Assembly: GCA_021325135.1 (NCBI GenBank)
Contig: JAJPHT010000036.1
Location: forward strand, 62,001 to 126,000
Source: Pseudomonadota bacterium
GTDB lineage: Archaea; Thermoplasmatota; SW-10-69-26; JACQPN01; JAJPHT01
Direction of reading: 5' to 3'
DNA length: 64,000 nt
In this document: positions 26,363 through 35,129 of the stretch, piece after piece
How the letters are laid out: every line of letters begins with the position of its first letter
How positions within the stretch are numbered: position 1 is the stretch's first letter
Made by a program: the position numbers and the translations under genes
The notes under the pieces: model-generated
Seen by the model: the letters and a program-made list of their open reading frames with translations, nothing else
What the model was told of the DNA's origin: nothing
Databases searched by the model: none

Positions 26363-28180
26363 TCAGGCGCCTAGGGGGCGCGCTGGCTTCAATTCGCCGG
26401 CCTCCGCCCGCTTCAGCGCCAGCGCCGCGCTGATGAGGCCCGCGTGGGGGAACCCCTGGGGGAAGTTCCCCAGGTGCTCGCCGCTCTTCTCGTCGATCTC
26501 CTCGGCGTAGAGGCCCAGGGGGCTCGCGCGCACGAGGAGGCTCTCCAGGAGGCGGCGCGCCTCCGCGACGCGCCCCTGGAGCGCCAGCACCTCGACGAGC
26601 CAGAAGGCGCAGTATGCGAACGTCGCCTCGCCGCCGGGGAGGCCGTCGTCGTTGCGGTAGCGGTACACGAGCCCGTCGGTCGCCAGCGTCTCGATGACGC
26701 AATCCGTCGTGCGCAGCATGCGCGGGTCGCGCGCGTCCACGAAGCCCACGAGGGGCAGGAGCAGGTTCGACGCGTCGGGCGCGACGAAGCCGTAGGCCTG
26801 CACGAAGCCCACCTCGGGGTGGACGCCGCGCTCGTCGACGTCGGCGCGGATGGCCTCGGCCTCGGAGAGCCAGGCGTCGGCGTCGCCCGCGTAGCCCTTC
26901 TCCCGCGCCAGGGCGGCGGCGCGCGTGAGGGCGGCCCACGCCATGGCCTTGCTCAGCACGAAGTGGCGCGGCTGCGCGCGCATCTCCCAGATGCCGCTGT
27001 CGGGCTCGCGCCACGTCTGCGCGACGCGCTCCGCGAGCCCGCGCACGATGGGCCACGCGCGGGGCCCCACGGCGCCCATGCCCGCGAGCGCGTCGACGAG
27101 CTCGCCGTACACGTCGAGCTGGCGCTGCTCGGCCGCGCCGTTGCCCACGCGGACCGGCGCGCTGCCGCGGTGCCCGCGCAGGTGCGCCAGCTCGCGCTCC
27201 GCGAGGTCGGTCTGCCCCGAGACGCTGTACATGATGCGCAGGTCGCCCGGCTCCCTCCCCAGCGTGCGCTCGACCCAGCTTGCGAAGGCGCGCCCCTCCT
27301 CGGGGTGGCCCACGTCGTGGAGCGCCCGGGCGCAGAGGGCCGCGTCGCGCAGCCACGCGAAGCGGTAGTCCCAGTTGCGCGCGCCGCCCAGCGCCTCCGG
27401 AAGGCTCGTGGTGGGCGCGGCGACGATGGCCCCGGTGGGCGCGTACTGGAGGAGCTTCAGCGCGAGCGCGCTGCGCCGCACCATGGGCGCCTCGGGGCCC
27501 TCGTAGCGCGTCTTCGCGCTCCACGCGCGCCACCGCGCGACGGCGCGCGCCTCCAGCGCGGCGGGGCCCATGGCGAGGGGCTCGTCGAAGGGCGCGGCCG
27601 CGACGAAGGGACGGTGCCGCAGCACGACGTCGAAGCGCTCCCCCTCGCCCACGACGAGCCGCGCCTCGCCCGCGAGGCACGCCTCGGGCGCCTGGAGGAG
27701 CATGATCTCCCCCGCGCCCCGCGCGAGGAGGCCCGCCGGCGTGCGCGCGAGGCGGGGCGTGACGGCGCCATACGCGAAGCGCGGGCGGAAGGAGAAGCCC
27801 ATCTCCACCGCGCCTTCGAGCCCCTCGACGCGCCGCACGAGCACCGCGTCCTCGACGCCCGCGTCCTCGGGGAACGGCATGAAGTCGCACACGCGCACGC
27901 GCCCGCGCTCCGTCGTGTGGACCGTCTCGAGCACGTTGGTGTCCGACACGTAGCGCATGAGGCTGGAGGCCTCCACCGTGGGCCCGAGGCGGAAGTGGCC
28001 CCCCGCCTCCGCGTCCAGGATCGCCGCGAACGCGCTGGGCGCGTCGAAGCGGCCAGGGCACCACCAGTCCAGCGTGCCGTCGCTGGCGAGCAGCGCCACG
28101 CTGCGCCCCTCGCCGATGGCGCCATGGTCCCCGATGGGCCGCTCCAGGCCGGCTGAGAGGCGGGCGAGTCTCTGGTCCAC
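26363..28180 (-). CDS. GH15-family glucan hydrolase (glucoamylase/trehalase type)
   Basis: A 605-residue protein with an N-terminal beta-sandwich (IGDHGAIGEGRSVALLASDGT, DWWCPGRFDAPSAFAAILD) and a C-terminal (alpha/alpha)6 barrel. Barrel landmarks: NWDYRFAWLRDAAL near 335, the GH15 substrate-binding segment with the conserved Arg-Asp; QRQLDVYGELVDAL; and GGEATFAYCAFWLVEVLALQG near 540 with the catalytic-base Glu. Such enzymes release glucose from alpha-glucans or cleave trehalose. It is divergent from a GT4/phosphatase/GT2 operon, which favours a role in trehalose or glucan turnover. GTG at 28180 places the N-terminus at the usual family position. Confidence 0.88.
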   Translation of the reverse strand: MDQRLARLSAGLERPIGDHGAIGEGRSVALLASDGTLDWWCPGRFDAPSAFAAILDAEAGGHFRLGPTVEASSLMRYVSDTNVLETVHTTERGRVRVCDFMPFPEDAGVEDAVLVRRVEGLEGAVEMGFSFRPRFAYGAVTPRLARTPAGLLARGAGEIMLLQAPEACLAGEARLVVGEGERFDVVLRHRPFVAAAPFDEPLAMGPAALEARAVARWRAWSAKTRYEGPEAPMVRRSALALKLLQYAPTGAIVAAPTTSLPEALGGARNWDYRFAWLRDAALCARALHDVGHPEEGRAFASWVERTLGREPGDLRIMYSVSGQTDLAERELAHLRGHRGSAPVRVGNGAAEQRQLDVYGELVDALAGMGAVGPRAWPIVRGLAERVAQTWREPDSGIWEMRAQPRHFVLSKAMAWAALTRAAALAREKGYAGDADAWLSEAEAIRADVDERGVHPEVGFVQAYGFVAPDASNLLLPLVGFVDARDPRMLRTTDCVIETLATDGLVYRYRNDDGLPGGEATFAYCAFWLVEVLALQGRVAEARRLLESLLVRASPLGLYAEEIDEKSGEHLGNFPQGFPHAGLISAALALKRAEAGELKPARPLGA

Positions 28181-28312
28181 CCCGCTCGTTCGCCCCCAGC
28201 CCGGAGATACCCGTTTCGATCTTCCGTCTTCGGCGCTCCGGCGTCCGCATGCCCGAGCCAACGACGGTTGAGCCGGAACGCTTGACTCCGTTGCCTGCCA
28301 CACGAGGACCTG

Positions 28313-29731
28313 ATGGAGACGCAAGGCGAGCGCCAGTCGGGGCTCCGGCTCGCGGTCAACACGCAGACGCCCCTCGTGCGCTTCCGCGACGCGGCCGCCA
28401 GCCTGGTCGGTCCGGTGAACCTCGACGGGCTCTCCGAAGGGGAGGACTACAAGTTCACCACCGGGGGCGTCACGCGGATGCTCCTCCCCCTGCTGACGAG
28501 CTGGCTGGAGAGCGGCTTCGCGCGGCGCGCCGAGTGGGTCGCGCTGGCGGCAGGCGAGCGGGCACCCGACCTCGACCACCAGGGCGTCCACCTCTCCTTC
28601 GTGGGCCACGAGGAGCCGACGACCCGGGGCTACGCGCAGGTGAAGGAGCGCCTCTGGTCGATCCTCAACTCGTACCCGGGCGGCCCGCGCCCCTACGGCG
28701 CGAAGGGCCTCTCCGAGGAGGCCTGGGCGGCGTTCGACGCGCACCAGGCGCGCAGCGCCGAGGCGCTGGAGAGGGCCGCGCGCCGCATGGGCGGGCTGGA
28801 CCTCCTCTACGTGCACGACTTCCAGCAGATCGGCGTCGCCGAGGCGTGGCGCGGCCCCGAGGTCCCCAAGGCGTTCCACCTCCACACGCCCTACCCCTCC
28901 ATCGTGCCGCCCGAGTGGCGCGACCTCTTCATCGCGCGGCTGGAGCGCTACGACGCCGTCATCGTGAGCACGCGCCGCTACGCGCACAACCTCCGCCGCG
29001 ACGGCCTGCGCCGGCCCATCCACGTCGTGCGGCCATTCATCGACCCCTCCGAGCACGCGAGGGCCCGGCCCGAGGACGTCGCCACGTTCCGGGAACGATA
29101 TCAGGTCCCGGAGCGCGACCTCGTCATCCTCAACGTGGGGCGCATGGACCCCATGAAGGGGCAGGACCGGCTCATCCGCGCGATGCCCTGCGTGCTGGGC
29201 GTCCTCCCCCACGCGCGCCTCGTCCTCGTGGGGAACGGCAGCTTCTCCTCGTCGAGCAAGGGGGGGCTGGGCCTCGACAAGGGCGCGCGCTGGCGGGCCC
29301 ACCTGGAGGAGCTGGCGAAGCGCCTGGGCGTCTCGCACCGCGTCACGTTCACCGGGCACCTGGAGGAGGGTCTCCTGCCTGCGGCCTACGAGGCCTCCTC
29401 GGTCTTCGCGCTGCCCAGCACGCGGGAAGGGTTCGGCCTCGCCGCCGTGGAGGCGTGGCTGCACGCCAAGCCCATCGTCGTCTCCGACCGCACGGGCGTC
29501 GCGGAGCTCGTCGAGCGCGACGTGAACGGCGCCGTGTGCGACTGCTCGGAGCCCGAGCCCCTGGCCGACTGCATCGTGGACATCCTGCGCGACCCCGAGC
29601 GCGCGGCCGAGATGGGGGCCGAGGGGCGTCTCGCGGCGCAGGAGGCGACGCTCCCCGTGGGCCGCGCCGCGCTGGAGGGCATCTTCGCCCCCCTCGCCGC
29701 CAAGGAGGTGCCGCATGCCCGCCGGGCGTGA
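28313..29731 (+). CDS. GT4-type glycosyltransferase with GT20-like acceptor half (trehalose/glucosyl-phosphate synthase candidate)
   Basis: A 472-residue GT-B enzyme. Its N-terminal half has FTTGGVTRMLLPLL, LYVHDFQQIGVAEAW near 165 and FHLHTPYPSIVPPEWRDLF near 190, followed by AVIVSTRRYAHNL. This HxHTPxPS block is characteristic of trehalose-6-phosphate synthases. The C-terminal half is a GT4 donor domain: LNVGRMDPMKGQDRLIRA near 270 and STREGFGLAAVEAWLHAKP near 365 (the E-x7-E motif). The next gene, overlapping by 17 bases, is an HAD sugar phosphatase, so a synthase-phosphatase route to a compatible solute is likely. Which sugars is inference. Confidence 0.8.
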   Translation: METQGERQSGLRLAVNTQTPLVRFRDAAASLVGPVNLDGLSEGEDYKFTTGGVTRMLLPLLTSWLESGFARRAEWVALAAGERAPDLDHQGVHLSFVGHEEPTTRGYAQVKERLWSILNSYPGGPRPYGAKGLSEEAWAAFDAHQARSAEALERAARRMGGLDLLYVHDFQQIGVAEAWRGPEVPKAFHLHTPYPSIVPPEWRDLFIARLERYDAVIVSTRRYAHNLRRDGLRRPIHVVRPFIDPSEHARARPEDVATFRERYQVPERDLVILNVGRMDPMKGQDRLIRAMPCVLGVLPHARLVLVGNGSFSSSSKGGLGLDKGARWRAHLEELAKRLGVSHRVTFTGHLEEGLLPAAYEASSVFALPSTREGFGLAAVEAWLHAKPIVVSDRTGVAELVERDVNGAVCDCSEPEPLADCIVDILRDPERAAEMGAEGRLAAQEATLPVGRAALEGIFAPLAAKEVPHARRA

Positions 29732-30389
29732 GATCAAGGCCGTCGCCCTGGACTACGACCGCACGCTCACCACCGAGGACCTCCGCCCGGTGCCGCGCGC
29801 GCTGGACGTCATCGACCGCGCGCGCCGCGCGGGCCTCAAGGTCGTCGTCGTGTCGGGCCGCGGCATGGGCTACCTGGAGCGCGAGCTGGGCCGGCACGCC
29901 GACGCGCTGGTCGCGGAGAACGGCTGCCTCTGGAAGCTCGCGGGCGGGCCCGCGCGCATGACGCGCCCGACGCTGGGGGACGTGCGCAAGGCGCTGGAGG
30001 GGCTGGACGTGGAGGCGGAGTTCGGCGACGTGCTGGCCTCCGTCGACGCCGCGCACGCCGACCGCCTCGCAGACCACTTCCGGTCGCGCGGGCTCCCCCT
30101 GGACCTCGTGCGCAACCGCGACCGCGTCATGGTGCTGCCCCGCGGCGTCGACAAGGCGGTGGGCCTCCTCGCGGCGCTGCGCGCGCTGGGTGTCGACCCG
30201 CACGACTGCGCGGCCATGGGCGACGGCGAGAACGACGTGCCGCTCCTGCGCGCGGTGGGCCACGGCGTCGCCGTGCTCAACGCGGTGCCCCTCCTCAAGG
30301 AGGAGGCCGACGAGGTCGTGCCGCTGCCCGGCGGCGAGGGCGTCGCCCACTGGATCGCGGAGCGGTGGCTCGCGGAGGCGCGCGCGTGA
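29715..30389 (+). CDS. HAD-IIB phosphatase (sugar-phosphate / phosphoglycolate type)
   Basis: A 224-residue HAD hydrolase: motif I VALDYDRTLTTED near residue 10, with nucleophile DYD; motif II VVVVSGRG; the IIB cap at 80-150 (ARMTRPTLGDVRKALEG); motif III with the conserved Lys in VDKAVGLLAAL; and motif IV MGDGENDVPLLRAV near 175. It resembles archaeal TA0175-type phosphatases and the sucrose/mannosylglycerate phosphatase group. It overlaps the GT4 gene and its TGA overlaps the GTG of the following GT2 gene, so the three form one operon. It probably removes the phosphate left by the synthase. Confidence 0.88.
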   Translation: MPAGREIKAVALDYDRTLTTEDLRPVPRALDVIDRARRAGLKVVVVSGRGMGYLERELGRHADALVAENGCLWKLAGGPARMTRPTLGDVRKALEGLDVEAEFGDVLASVDAAHADRLADHFRSRGLPLDLVRNRDRVMVLPRGVDKAVGLLAALRALGVDPHDCAAMGDGENDVPLLRAVGHGVAVLNAVPLLKEEADEVVPLPGGEGVAHWIAERWLAEARA

Positions 30390-31381
30390 CCTGGGCCAGC
30401 GTGATCATCCCCTGCCGCAACGAGGCGGGCACGCTGGAGGCGTGCCTCGACGCGCTGGACCGGCAGAGCTTCCCCCGGGGCCGCTTCGAGGTGCTCGTCG
30501 TCGACGGCCAGTCCACGGACGGGTGCGGGGAGATCGCGCGCAAGCGCGGCGTCCGCCTGCTGGAGGACCCGGGCGACGGTCCCAGCGCCGCGCGCAACGT
30601 GGGCATCCGCGAGGCGAGAGGGGCGATCGTCGCCTTCACCGACGCCGACTGCGTGCCCTCGCCCGGCTGGCTCGCGGCCCTCCACGAGGTCTTCGCGGAG
30701 CGGCCCGCCTTGGGCGGCGTCGGGGGCGCGCTGCGCATGCCGCGCCGCACGCTCCTAGGCCGCCTGGAGGACAACGACGCGCGCGCGTTCTACCGCGGCG
30801 TCATCACGAGCAACGTCGCCTACCGGCGCGACGCGCTCCTCTCGGTGGGGGGCTTCGACGAGACGCTGGCGTGCGCCGAGGACTACGACCTCGCGTGGCG
30901 CCTGCGCGACGCGGGCTTCGAGGTCGTCCACGACCCGCGCCCCGTCGTCGTCCACGACCCGCCCGAGATCGACGGCTCCCTCTCCACGTACCTGCGCAAG
31001 CAGTTCTGGTACGCGCGCCACGACGTGCCCACGCACGCGCGCGCCCTCGCGCGGGCCAGGCGCGGCGCCTCGGGCTCGCGCGAGGCGTTGCCGGGCGTGC
31101 TGCTCAGCGCGCCGCCCGCGGGCCTCCTCGCGGCGGCCGCCGCGGGCGCCCTGGGGGGCGAGGCCTGGCTCGTGGCGGCGGGGCTCGCGGGCGCGGCCGC
31201 GCGCGCGACGCGGCGCGTGCTCAAGGGCGGCGCGGGGCGCGAGGCGCTCCCCATGATCGCGGTGGCGACGGCCAAGGAGCTGGCCCGCGGCGCGGGCACG
31301 CTGCGCGGGCTCGTGGACCTCGCTAGGTCTTCCTGGGCGCCCGCGCCGCCAGCGGCGGCGCCATGGCCGCAGGCGTCGTGA
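30386..31381 (+). CDS. GT2-family glycosyltransferase
   Basis: A 331-residue GT-A enzyme: SVIIPCRNEAGTLEACLDAL at the start, VLVVDGQSTDGC, DGPSAARNVGIREARGAIVAF, then TDADC near 88 (DxD metal site), and LSVGGFDETLACAEDYDLAWRL near 155 with the ED acceptor motif. A C-terminal hydrophobic helix pair (PPAGLLAAAAAGALGGEAWL) near 240-280 could anchor it to the membrane, as in polyisoprenyl-phosphate glycosyltransferases. GTG 30386 overlaps the phosphatase TGA (GTGA). Its 3' end overlaps the convergent TIM-barrel gene by 59 bases. Confidence 0.88.
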   Translation: MTWASVIIPCRNEAGTLEACLDALDRQSFPRGRFEVLVVDGQSTDGCGEIARKRGVRLLEDPGDGPSAARNVGIREARGAIVAFTDADCVPSPGWLAALHEVFAERPALGGVGGALRMPRRTLLGRLEDNDARAFYRGVITSNVAYRRDALLSVGGFDETLACAEDYDLAWRLRDAGFEVVHDPRPVVVHDPPEIDGSLSTYLRKQFWYARHDVPTHARALARARRGASGSREALPGVLLSAPPAGLLAAAAAGALGGEAWLVAAGLAGAAARATRRVLKGGAGREALPMIAVATAKELARGAGTLRGLVDLARSSWAPAPPAAAPWPQAS

Positions 31382-32765
31382 CGGCGAAGCCCACGGGGTG
31401 CTCGCCCACGGCGCGCGACGCGTCCAGGTGCGCGTAGAGCGGGTCGGAGTCGACGCTCGTGGGCACGGCGCGTGCCAGTGCGCGCGCCTCCGCCTCGTCG
31501 AAGAGGATGGCTCCCGGAGGCGCGGGTGGGTCGGCGGAAAGCTGCGCCATGGCGTCGGAGAGCGCGCGCCACTCTGGCGCGTCCACGCTGTTGCCCCACA
31601 CGACGAACGCGCCATCCGCGGCGCGGCGCCACCTGCGGCCGTCGAAAGCGACGGCATGGCCAAGCTGGTGCAGCTCGCCCAAGGTGTGCATCGTGGGCGC
31701 GTCCCAGCCCTCGACCTCGTCCTCCGTCTCGACGCTCACCACGATGCGCATCGCGGTGTCGTAGCCCACGTGGGCGCGCGTCCTCAGGAGCGCCGCGAGG
31801 TTGGTCGCCGCGTCCTTGCGCGCGATGTGCAGGAACCCGAAGGGCCCCAGGGGCCCCCACGCGTAGTCGTACGCCTGGAAGACCATGACGTCAAGGCCCG
31901 CCTGCGCGATGCCGCGGTAGTCCACGCCGTGGAGGCGCGCGAGGGCGGGGTCGTAGTTCATGCAGTTGTACGCGGCGAGGATGCCGCCGGTGGCGTGGAC
32001 CGCCTCCGCCATGTCGCGGTAGTAGCCGGTCCATCGGTCGCAGCTCCACTGCACCCAGTGGTCCCAGTGGTGGGCTTTGATATCATCAGACGCCTCCTGC
32101 GTGGGGCCGCCGATGCGGCACCCCTCGTGGCGCTCGAAGGCGTGGTCCTCCGCGAACTCGGCGAGCCAGTCCTCGTGGAAGTCGAAGTGGCGCAGGTCCT
32201 TCCAGTCCTTGCCGTGGCGGCGGAAGCCCATGCCGCCGTCGCCCAGGAAGAGGCCGTCGAAGCCGAAGTCGCGGGCAAGCTGCGCGTAGCGGCGCGCGCT
32301 CCACCGGCTGTAGCGCTCGCCCTCGCGCACGTCGTGCTCGGGGTCGGCGCGCAGGCGGCGCAGCGGCGAGAAGTCGGCGTTCAGCTCCACCTCGTCCTGC
32401 CAGAGGTTGCCGTGCTGGTCGCGGATGAGAAGCTCGGGGTGGCGCTTGTCGACCCACTCGCACTCGTGGAGCCAGTAGCCGAAGAGCACCTGGACGCCCA
32501 GGTCGTGGAAGGCCGCGACCAGGCGCCGCAGGTCCTTGTGGCGCCACGCGTGCGCGTGCGGCCCGTGCCGGTTGAGGGGGACCTCCGCCTCGGGGTCGTA
32601 CCCCAGGTAGCCGTGGAAGAAGACCGGCTGGCGGTCCTCCATGACGCACACCCAGGCGGGCAGGCCCTGGGCCCTCGCCAGCCAGCTTGCCGCTCCCGCA
32701 TCCTCCAGGGAGGGATCGAACGCCCCGAGATCGACGCACACGCCCGCCGCGAAGCCCTCGCGCAT
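31323..32765 (-). CDS. TIM-barrel protein, probable glycoside hydrolase
   Basis: A 480-residue cytoplasmic protein. Barrel-strand ends with acidic residues are visible: HDLGVQVLFGYWLHECEW, NADFSPL, DFGFDGLFLGDGGMGFRRHG near 175, GYYRDMAEAVHATGGILAAY, GIAQAGLDVMVFQAYDYAWG near 285, and RIVVSVETEDEVEGW. The arrangement, with acids after strands and many Trp/His, is like GH-A clan or GH101/GH66-type barrels, but no family can be named. It lies next to a sugar operon and GH15, so a carbohydrate substrate is likely. ATG at 32765. Confidence 0.6.
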   Translation of the reverse strand: MREGFAAGVCVDLGAFDPSLEDAGAASWLARAQGLPAWVCVMEDRQPVFFHGYLGYDPEAEVPLNRHGPHAHAWRHKDLRRLVAAFHDLGVQVLFGYWLHECEWVDKRHPELLIRDQHGNLWQDEVELNADFSPLRRLRADPEHDVREGERYSRWSARRYAQLARDFGFDGLFLGDGGMGFRRHGKDWKDLRHFDFHEDWLAEFAEDHAFERHEGCRIGGPTQEASDDIKAHHWDHWVQWSCDRWTGYYRDMAEAVHATGGILAAYNCMNYDPALARLHGVDYRGIAQAGLDVMVFQAYDYAWGPLGPFGFLHIARKDAATNLAALLRTRAHVGYDTAMRIVVSVETEDEVEGWDAPTMHTLGELHQLGHAVAFDGRRWRRAADGAFVVWGNSVDAPEWRALSDAMAQLSADPPAPPGAILFDEAEARALARAVPTSVDSDPLYAHLDASRAVGEHPVGFAVTTPAAMAPPLAARAPRKT

Positions 32766-32901
32766 CGAGGCCGGGGTCGGAGCCACCTCGCCTATGAAGC
32801 CTCGCTGGGCGTCGGTGCGACGGCGGAGAAGCGGGCAGCCCAGGGGGCGTGCGGGGATCGAGCCAGAAACGATTCTCCCCCGCTGGCCGCTCGCCGGCCG
32901 C

Positions 32902-33420
32902 ATGGACAACCTCCACGACCTTTTCGAGCACGAGCTGAAGGACATCTACGACGCCGAGAACAAGCTCGTCGCCGCGCTCCAGACGCTGGAGAGCGAGGCG
33001 GGCGACGAGAAGCTCCGCGAGGCGTTCCGCGCGCACCTCCAGGAGACGCGCGGCCACGTGCAGCGCCTGGAGAACGTCTTCGACATCTGGGGCCGGGAGC
33101 CCAGCCGGGGCGAGGGCTGCAAGGGCATCGACGGCCTCCTGGAGGAGAAGCGCTCGCTGGACCGCAAGGGCGACCTGGGCGAGCCCGTGCGCGACATCTT
33201 CAACGCCGGCGCGGCCGTGAAGACGGAGCGCTACGAGATCTCCGCCTACGAGGGGCTCATCGGCCTCGCGCGCTCGCTCCAGCTGGAGGACGTGGTCCAG
33301 CTCCTGCAGAAGAACCTCGACGAGGAGGTGGCCGCGCTGGAGAAGGTGAAGGGCATCCTGGACACGCGCCTCATGGGCGAGGTCCAGACGCGCCAGCAGC
33401 CCCGCCGCGCGACGCGCTGA
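32902..33420 (+). CDS. Ferritin-like DUF892 (YciE/YciF) protein
   Basis: A 172-residue four-helix protein: LHDLFEHELKDIYDAENKLVAAL at the start, EAFRAHLQETRGHVQRLENVFDIWG, then RYEISAYEGLIGLARSL and LLQKNLDEEVAALEKV. These carry the spaced Glu/His ligands of the DUF892 ferritin-like family (E-x6-Y, E-x2-H, E-x6-Y, E-x2-E). These stress-associated proteins may carry a dinuclear metal site. It is the gene nearest the NHEJ operon, convergent with it; both fit a stress-response setting but no functional link is proven. Confidence 0.9.
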   Translation: MDNLHDLFEHELKDIYDAENKLVAALQTLESEAGDEKLREAFRAHLQETRGHVQRLENVFDIWGREPSRGEGCKGIDGLLEEKRSLDRKGDLGEPVRDIFNAGAAVKTERYEISAYEGLIGLARSLQLEDVVQLLQKNLDEEVAALEKVKGILDTRLMGEVQTRQQPRRATR

Positions 33421-33425
33421 TCGCG

Positions 33426-34334
33426 TCACGAGAGGACCGGAAGCGCCTGCTCCAGGTCGAGGGCGGGCCGCCACAGGTCGCCCTTCTCCTCGACGCGCTC
33501 CAGCACGTCCTCCACGAGGAAGCGCATCCTCGCCGCCTCGCCGCTGCGCGCGACGGCCTCCACCTCCTCCCACGTCACGGGCGTCGAGACGGTGGGGAAC
33601 GCCTTCGCGCGAAGCGAGTAGGCGCACACCGTCGTCTTGTGGTCGTCGTTCTGGCTCCAGTCCACGAGCACGCGGCCCGGGCGCTCCGAGCGGCTCATGT
33701 TGGTCGTGACCGTCTCCGGCGTCTCGCGCTCCAGGATCTCGCCCACGGCGCGCGCGAAGGGCTTCGTCTCCTCGTAGGTCGTGGGCGTGTTCAGGGGGAC
33801 CATGACCTGGAGCCCCTTGGAGCCCGACGTCTTCGCCAGCGCGACGAGGCCAAGCTCGTCGAAGAGGTCGCGCACGCGCAGGCCCAGCCGGCAGCAGTCC
33901 ACGATGTCCGTGCCCTCGCCGGGGTCGAGGTCGAAGACGAGGCCGTCGGGCCGGGAGACGTCGCCCTTGCGGTGGAGGAACGTGTGCAGCTCCAGGTCGG
34001 CGAGGTTCGCGGCCCACACCAGGCTTGGCAGCGAGTCGAGCACGCAGTAGTCGATGTCCTTCCCACGCGTCTCGCTGTAGACCGGCGCCGTGCGCACGAA
34101 GGAGGGGCGGTACGGGGGGCATTGCTTCTCGTAGAAGAACGAGCCCTCGACGCCGTCGGGATATCGTTTCAGCGTGACGGGGCGGTCCTTGAGGTGCGGC
34201 AGCAGCGTGGGCGCGACGCGGCGGTAGTAGTCGATGACGTGCGCCTTGGTGAAGCCCGCCTGCGGATAGAGGACCTTCTCCAGGTGGGTCAGCTCCAGCC
34301 GATGCCCGCCGATCTCCACCACCGAGGACGTCAC
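33426..34334 (-). CDS. ligD-pol: NHEJ polymerase (LigD polymerase/primase domain as a stand-alone protein)
   Basis: A 302-residue archaeo-eukaryotic-primase-fold polymerase matching the LigD POL domain: VEIGGHRLELTHLEKVLYPQ, DYYRRVAPTLLPHLKDRPVTLKRYPDGV, FYEKQCP, DGLVFDLDPGEGTD near 140 (catalytic Asp pair DLD), KTSGSKGLQVMVPL near 168, and VLVDWSQNDDHKTTVCAYSLR near 225 with the third catalytic Asp. It adds templated or untemplated nucleotides, often ribonucleotides, at broken ends. It is last in the operon and overlaps ku by four bases. Confidence 0.95.
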   Translation of the reverse strand: MTSSVVEIGGHRLELTHLEKVLYPQAGFTKAHVIDYYRRVAPTLLPHLKDRPVTLKRYPDGVEGSFFYEKQCPPYRPSFVRTAPVYSETRGKDIDYCVLDSLPSLVWAANLADLELHTFLHRKGDVSRPDGLVFDLDPGEGTDIVDCCRLGLRVRDLFDELGLVALAKTSGSKGLQVMVPLNTPTTYEETKPFARAVGEILERETPETVTTNMSRSERPGRVLVDWSQNDDHKTTVCAYSLRAKAFPTVSTPVTWEEVEAVARSGEAARMRFLVEDVLERVEEKGDLWRPALDLEQALPVLS

Positions 34335-35125
34335 GCGCTCGCTTCCTCGCTTCCCCTGCGTCGCGCGGCTTCAAGGCTCTTCTGGAGGGCGTCCGCCAGG
34401 TCCGCCGGCCGCCTGGCCTGCACCTTGGGGGGCAGCACGACCTCGCGCCCCTCGGCCTTGCCTTCGAGGTAGGCCAGCAGGCGCGCCCGGTGCTCGTCCG
34501 GGTAGCGGCCCGGGTCGAACGTGGTGGTCAGCGCGTCGATGAGCTGCCCCGCCATCTCGACCTCGCGCGGGCCGGGCGGCGCGGGCTCCGCAAGCTCCAG
34601 GTCCGCCTGGGGCACCACCTCGTCGGCGTGGAGCATCGTCTCCATGGCCAGCGCGTCGCCCACCGCGCGCACGGCGACCAGGTGCTCCTTGCCGCGCATG
34701 ACGACGCGCGCGATGGCCACGCGGCCCGCCTTGCGCATGGCCTCCACGAGCAGGCGGTACGCCTTGCCGGCGCCCTTGTCGGGCACGAGCCAGTACGCCT
34801 TCTCGAAGTAGAGGGGATCGATCTCGGAGAGGTCCACGAAGTCCTGGATCTCGATGGCGTCGGTGGCCTCCGGATCGAGCGCCTCCAGCTCCTCGTCCGT
34901 GACCGTGACGAAGCCCTCGCCCACGGGCCACCCCTTGACGATGTGGTCGGGAGACACCTCCTCGCCCTCCGCGCTGCAGACCTTCCTGTACTGGATGCGC
35001 GCGCCGTCGGCGTCGTGCAATTGGTGGAAGCGCACGTCGCGGGGGCGCTGCGCGCTGACGACGCGCACGGGCACGTTCACGAGGCCGAAGCCCAGGGAGC
35101 CCTTCCAGAGGGAGCGCGGCGGGAT
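34331..35125 (-). CDS. ku: Ku protein (bacterial-type, NHEJ)
   Basis: A 264-residue Ku with the single-domain bacterial layout: SLWKGSLGFGLVNVPVRVVS at the start, FHQLHDADGARIQYRKVC, IDPLYFEKAYWLVPDKGAGK near 105, RVAIARVVMRGKEHLVAVRA, LHADEVV, and an Ala/Arg-rich tail. It encircles DNA ends as a homodimer and recruits the ligase and polymerase. Every annotated Ku begins with the first block, but the first GTG (35080) lies inside it. The codon at the expected Met before PPRSLW is ATC (35125-35123), nine bases after GAGGAGG and four after the ligase stop, so ATC is proposed as start. Confidence 0.93.
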   Translation of the reverse strand: MPPRSLWKGSLGFGLVNVPVRVVSAQRPRDVRFHQLHDADGARIQYRKVCSAEGEEVSPDHIVKGWPVGEGFVTVTDEELEALDPEATDAIEIQDFVDLSEIDPLYFEKAYWLVPDKGAGKAYRLLVEAMRKAGRVAIARVVMRGKEHLVAVRAVGDALAMETMLHADEVVPQADLELAEPAPPGPREVEMAGQLIDALTTTFDPGRYPDEHRARLLAYLEGKAEGREVVLPPKVQARRPADLADALQKSLEAARRRGSEEASA

Positions 35126-35129
35126 GCTA

